A stretch of 64,000 nt of DNA, taken from contig MU008197.1 in NCBI GenBank assembly GCA_010909165.1, positions 486,602-550,601 on the forward strand, given 5' to 3'. Below are positions 61,915 through 64,000 of this stretch, piece after piece. A model generated the notes under the pieces. That model searched no databases. It saw only the letters and a program-made list of their open reading frames with translations, and was not told the DNA's origin. The DNA comes from Anthoceros angustus (Eukaryota; Streptophyta; Anthocerotopsida; Anthocerotales; Anthocerotaceae). Numbering within the stretch: position 1 is the first letter of the stretch; each line of letters starts with the position of its first letter. The position numbers and the translations under genes are program-made.

Positions 61915-63115
61915 GGGCTTTGATTTCAAGCCCACGATGTTCCATCTACAGTGTCATAAATCTTACTACTACCACTCTCAATCGGCTCTATTTTTGGCCT
62001 CACCAATCAGACGTCCGAGATTATGTCCTCCTTTGCAACTTCTAATGCAACAAAGCTTGTCACCAACGGCCGGCCCGCTCCAACCCTTGCCCGCCCTTTA
62101 TCGCTCGAGCAAGTCACACTTGACTTCATAACCGGATTGCCTCGCAATGCCATCGGCTTTGATGCGTGTCGGTCTTCACGAATAAGCTTACTCATCATGC
62201 TCCTTGCCTCCACTACCGAGACATGCTCACCGAACAAACCGACTTATTCGAAAGTGGTTTATCGTGCCCATGGCCTCCCTCGCCTCTTGTGAGCGATCAT
62301 GATTCCAGTTTACGCCCCGCTCGCAAGCGGTTCACCGTGGTCTTGGCACCAAGCTCGTATGTTCATCGCCTTTTATCCTCGACGGATGGTGCTACTGAGC
62401 GAGCTAATCAAGTTTTAGAGGATATACTCGTGCTTATGCAGTGCACCAAACTTGGCTGGACTTTCTCCACCTCGTTGAGTTTGCCTACAACAATGCCCCT
62501 AACGCCTCAACCCGAGTTACTCCATTCTTGTTCAACAAAGGTTTTCACCCCGCACGTTGCTTCCTTGCCTTCCGCTGCTTGTGTCCTCGCCGCTTGTCGA
62601 TTTTCTCACCCAACGTGTCCAAATTTCGCAGAGGCTCGCTTTGCCCATGGAACCCAAACTGCCCAATCGCCAATCATCGCCGCTGCCCCTCAAGAATTTG
62701 CGCTGGTACCTATGTCTTGTCTCGCCTGAATTTATCCCTTCCGGGATTAAGATTTCCCTCGTTTTGTTGGTCCACCGTATCCTCCGCTGCATTGGCCCTG
62801 GGCCTATGAGCTTGCCCTTCCTCCCGAATCTCGTGATTCACCCCGCCTTCCAACACCGTAACCATGTTTTGATCCCGCACAATGACTCGCCGCACTCCGA
62901 GCTCGAGTATGCTCACATTGACCGATGCACTTCATCCTTCCACCGCTCGAACGACAATAGAATCTACCACCGCCTGCATATTTCAAAGCCCCTTGCACTC
63001 ACGATCGGAAAAAGTGGGCTCGGAACTCATCTTGCAGTTGCTCGCCGATCGCCATATCAAGATGATGATTTGCAAGTTGGTTTCAAAAGACATGGTACAC
63101 ATGGTACCACGTGAT
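61915..63115 (+). pseudogene. Ty3/gypsy integrase, copy C (best preserved)
   Basis: Integrase core begins SLEQVTLDFITGLPRNAIGF (62102-62160), then FTNKLTHHAP, YRAHGLPSPLVSDHDS (62265-62310), ERANQVLEDIL (62398-62430), FLHLVEFAYNNA (62463-62500) and TPFLFNKGFHP. These include the first two acidic positions of a D,D-35-E integrase (LDFITGLP, SDHDS). The DILV/VHQTW join and others need frame changes. The protein would insert the element DNA; as read it is inactive. Confidence 0.8.
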
Positions 63116-63479
63116 TCGTCGCCAGGACGATCGATGTTTGGAATTTGAGGAGCATGGAGTGAATGCCTTTTATCATGTAAAAAATGTTTCGCTCTCATTT
63201 CATCATGCGATGATCACCACCAACGTTAACGTTAACGTGAACGCTCATGGTGTGATGTTGCCGCTGCAAATGCGCCGGAAGGAAAGAAATGATGTTCGAT
63301 CGGCTCTTTAGTGAAAGCTTAATTTAATATTTAATTGTAGCTAGCTAGCCTACACAAGGCGATTGTCTGATGCTTTGAAGCATAGACCAATGTTGCAGCA
63401 GATTTGAAGGATGCAAACAGTTGAGAGGAGTCTCAATCGAAACAAGCTAACAGCCTAGGCATGTTCGTTGTTCTAATTA

Positions 63480-64000
63480 TTTATCCTTGCTGTTGCTTCC
63501 ACCGCGAAATCCAGCCAAGGATCCTGCAGAAACACTGGTGCTCACAAAGCGTGGGTAGGAGGAAGCCACCTCAAACCGCAGCGCTTGTCGCATATCGACA
63601 CCCACCACCTTGCCCTCGTTATCGTGCATGAGATATACTGCCCCGCCACGACTCTCATATGAAAAGACATATGGTCGTCCGAACGGCCCGCGGGCGTAAT
63701 CTGAAGATGGAAGCGCATGGTGGCCATCACCGCCCGTGACATGCTCGCAAAATCTAGCTCCCACACTGCACTTCAAACATGGGCGGGCAACGAATCGCCA
63801 CCCTATGGCCACGCAAGAGCGTCTCGCATGTTGAAGTGTCCCTTGCATTTAAGAACTTGAATCTCGCACTAGGCTTGCAGAATCATATAGCTCCAATCGC
63901 CCCGCTGCATAAAGACGCCAAGAGATTGCAAACATGACATCCTCATGAGGCACGAGAGCACGCTGCCCACAAACACCTGCTTATATCGAAACAGCGTCAT
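63480..64000 (-). pseudogene. F-box-like gene, copy C, 3' part
   Basis: The minus frame 63848-63477 holds CLKCSVGARFCEHVTGGDGH, then YLMHDNEGKVVGVDMRQALR, FEVASSYPRFVST and the KDK end, the same C-terminal region as copies A and B and the most continuous version of it. The F-box end lies beyond the window. Confidence 0.55.

Larger units (their letters stand above)
61795..64000. mobile_element. Gypsy-integrase/F-box unit, copy C, inverted and cut by the window edge
   Basis: Reverse-complement counterpart of copy A: the ATTAATTAATACTAATTA block at about 61797 corresponds to about 33720, and the F-box end at 63480 corresponds to 32050. Integrase is now on plus and the F-box-like gene on minus, keeping the tail-to-tail arrangement. 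Confidence 0.8.

Noticed and set aside
1-64000. CRISPR arrays, rRNA or tRNA genes
   Set aside because: The regular repeats seen are minisatellites or transposon-linked; no spacer-repeat structure, rRNA or convincing tRNA cloverleaf was found by eye.

Overview
This is nuclear DNA from a plant (land plant or close streptophyte relative). It holds three host genes with short GT-AG introns, set in a large block of nested, mostly broken transposable elements. The evidence is a receptor-like kinase with a plant-type membrane segment, a plant-type PWI-like plus RRM protein, a Gfo/Idh/MocA oxidoreductase, and Ty1/copia, Ty3/gypsy and CACTA (TNP2) remnants. Introns in the two fully traced genes are only about 70-160 nt, which points to a compact-intron lineage rather than a typical seed plant. 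I cannot name the species. No bacterial-style operons, CRISPR arrays or rRNA genes are visible.

Layout. 1-736 (-): 3' part of a receptor-like kinase gene that runs off the left edge. 907-2359: spacer with a (CAG)11 tract. 2360-5921 (-): complete 11-exon gene for an 824-residue protein with an N-terminal PWI-like domain and a C-terminal RRM. 6491-9480: a 1.5-kb foldback unit duplicated in tandem. 11277-12070 and again from 18121 (+): a gag-like element split by Copia-1 (12075-18122, minus). 19-25 kb: poorly resolved GC-rich repeat DNA that includes a second gag-like gene (25030-25955, -) related to the first. 27289-29430 (+): Ty3/gypsy protease and reverse transcriptase remnant with an internal tandem duplication. 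30236-33780, then 33949-36409 plus 46367-46844: two copies of a unit that joins a gypsy integrase tail-to-tail with an F-box-like gene. Copia-2 (36410-46366, minus, with clear LTRs, primer site and polypurine tract) is inserted in the second copy. 46845-about 52000 or further: CACTA transposase remnant on the minus strand. 57843-59988 (+): 12-exon Gfo/Idh/MocA oxidoreductase gene with one in-frame stop. 61795-64000: a third, inverted copy of the gypsy/F-box unit, cut by the right edge.

The host genes look unrelated in function. The unusual signals are the three-fold association of an F-box-like gene with a gypsy integrase, the tandem foldback array, the palindromic remodelling of one copia LTR, and the fact that repeat copies differ mainly by short indels while the RNA-binding gene is free of frame errors. 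That last point may be biology or an assembly problem and affects how all the 'broken' elements should be read. Functional calls rest on motifs read by eye; no database search was run.
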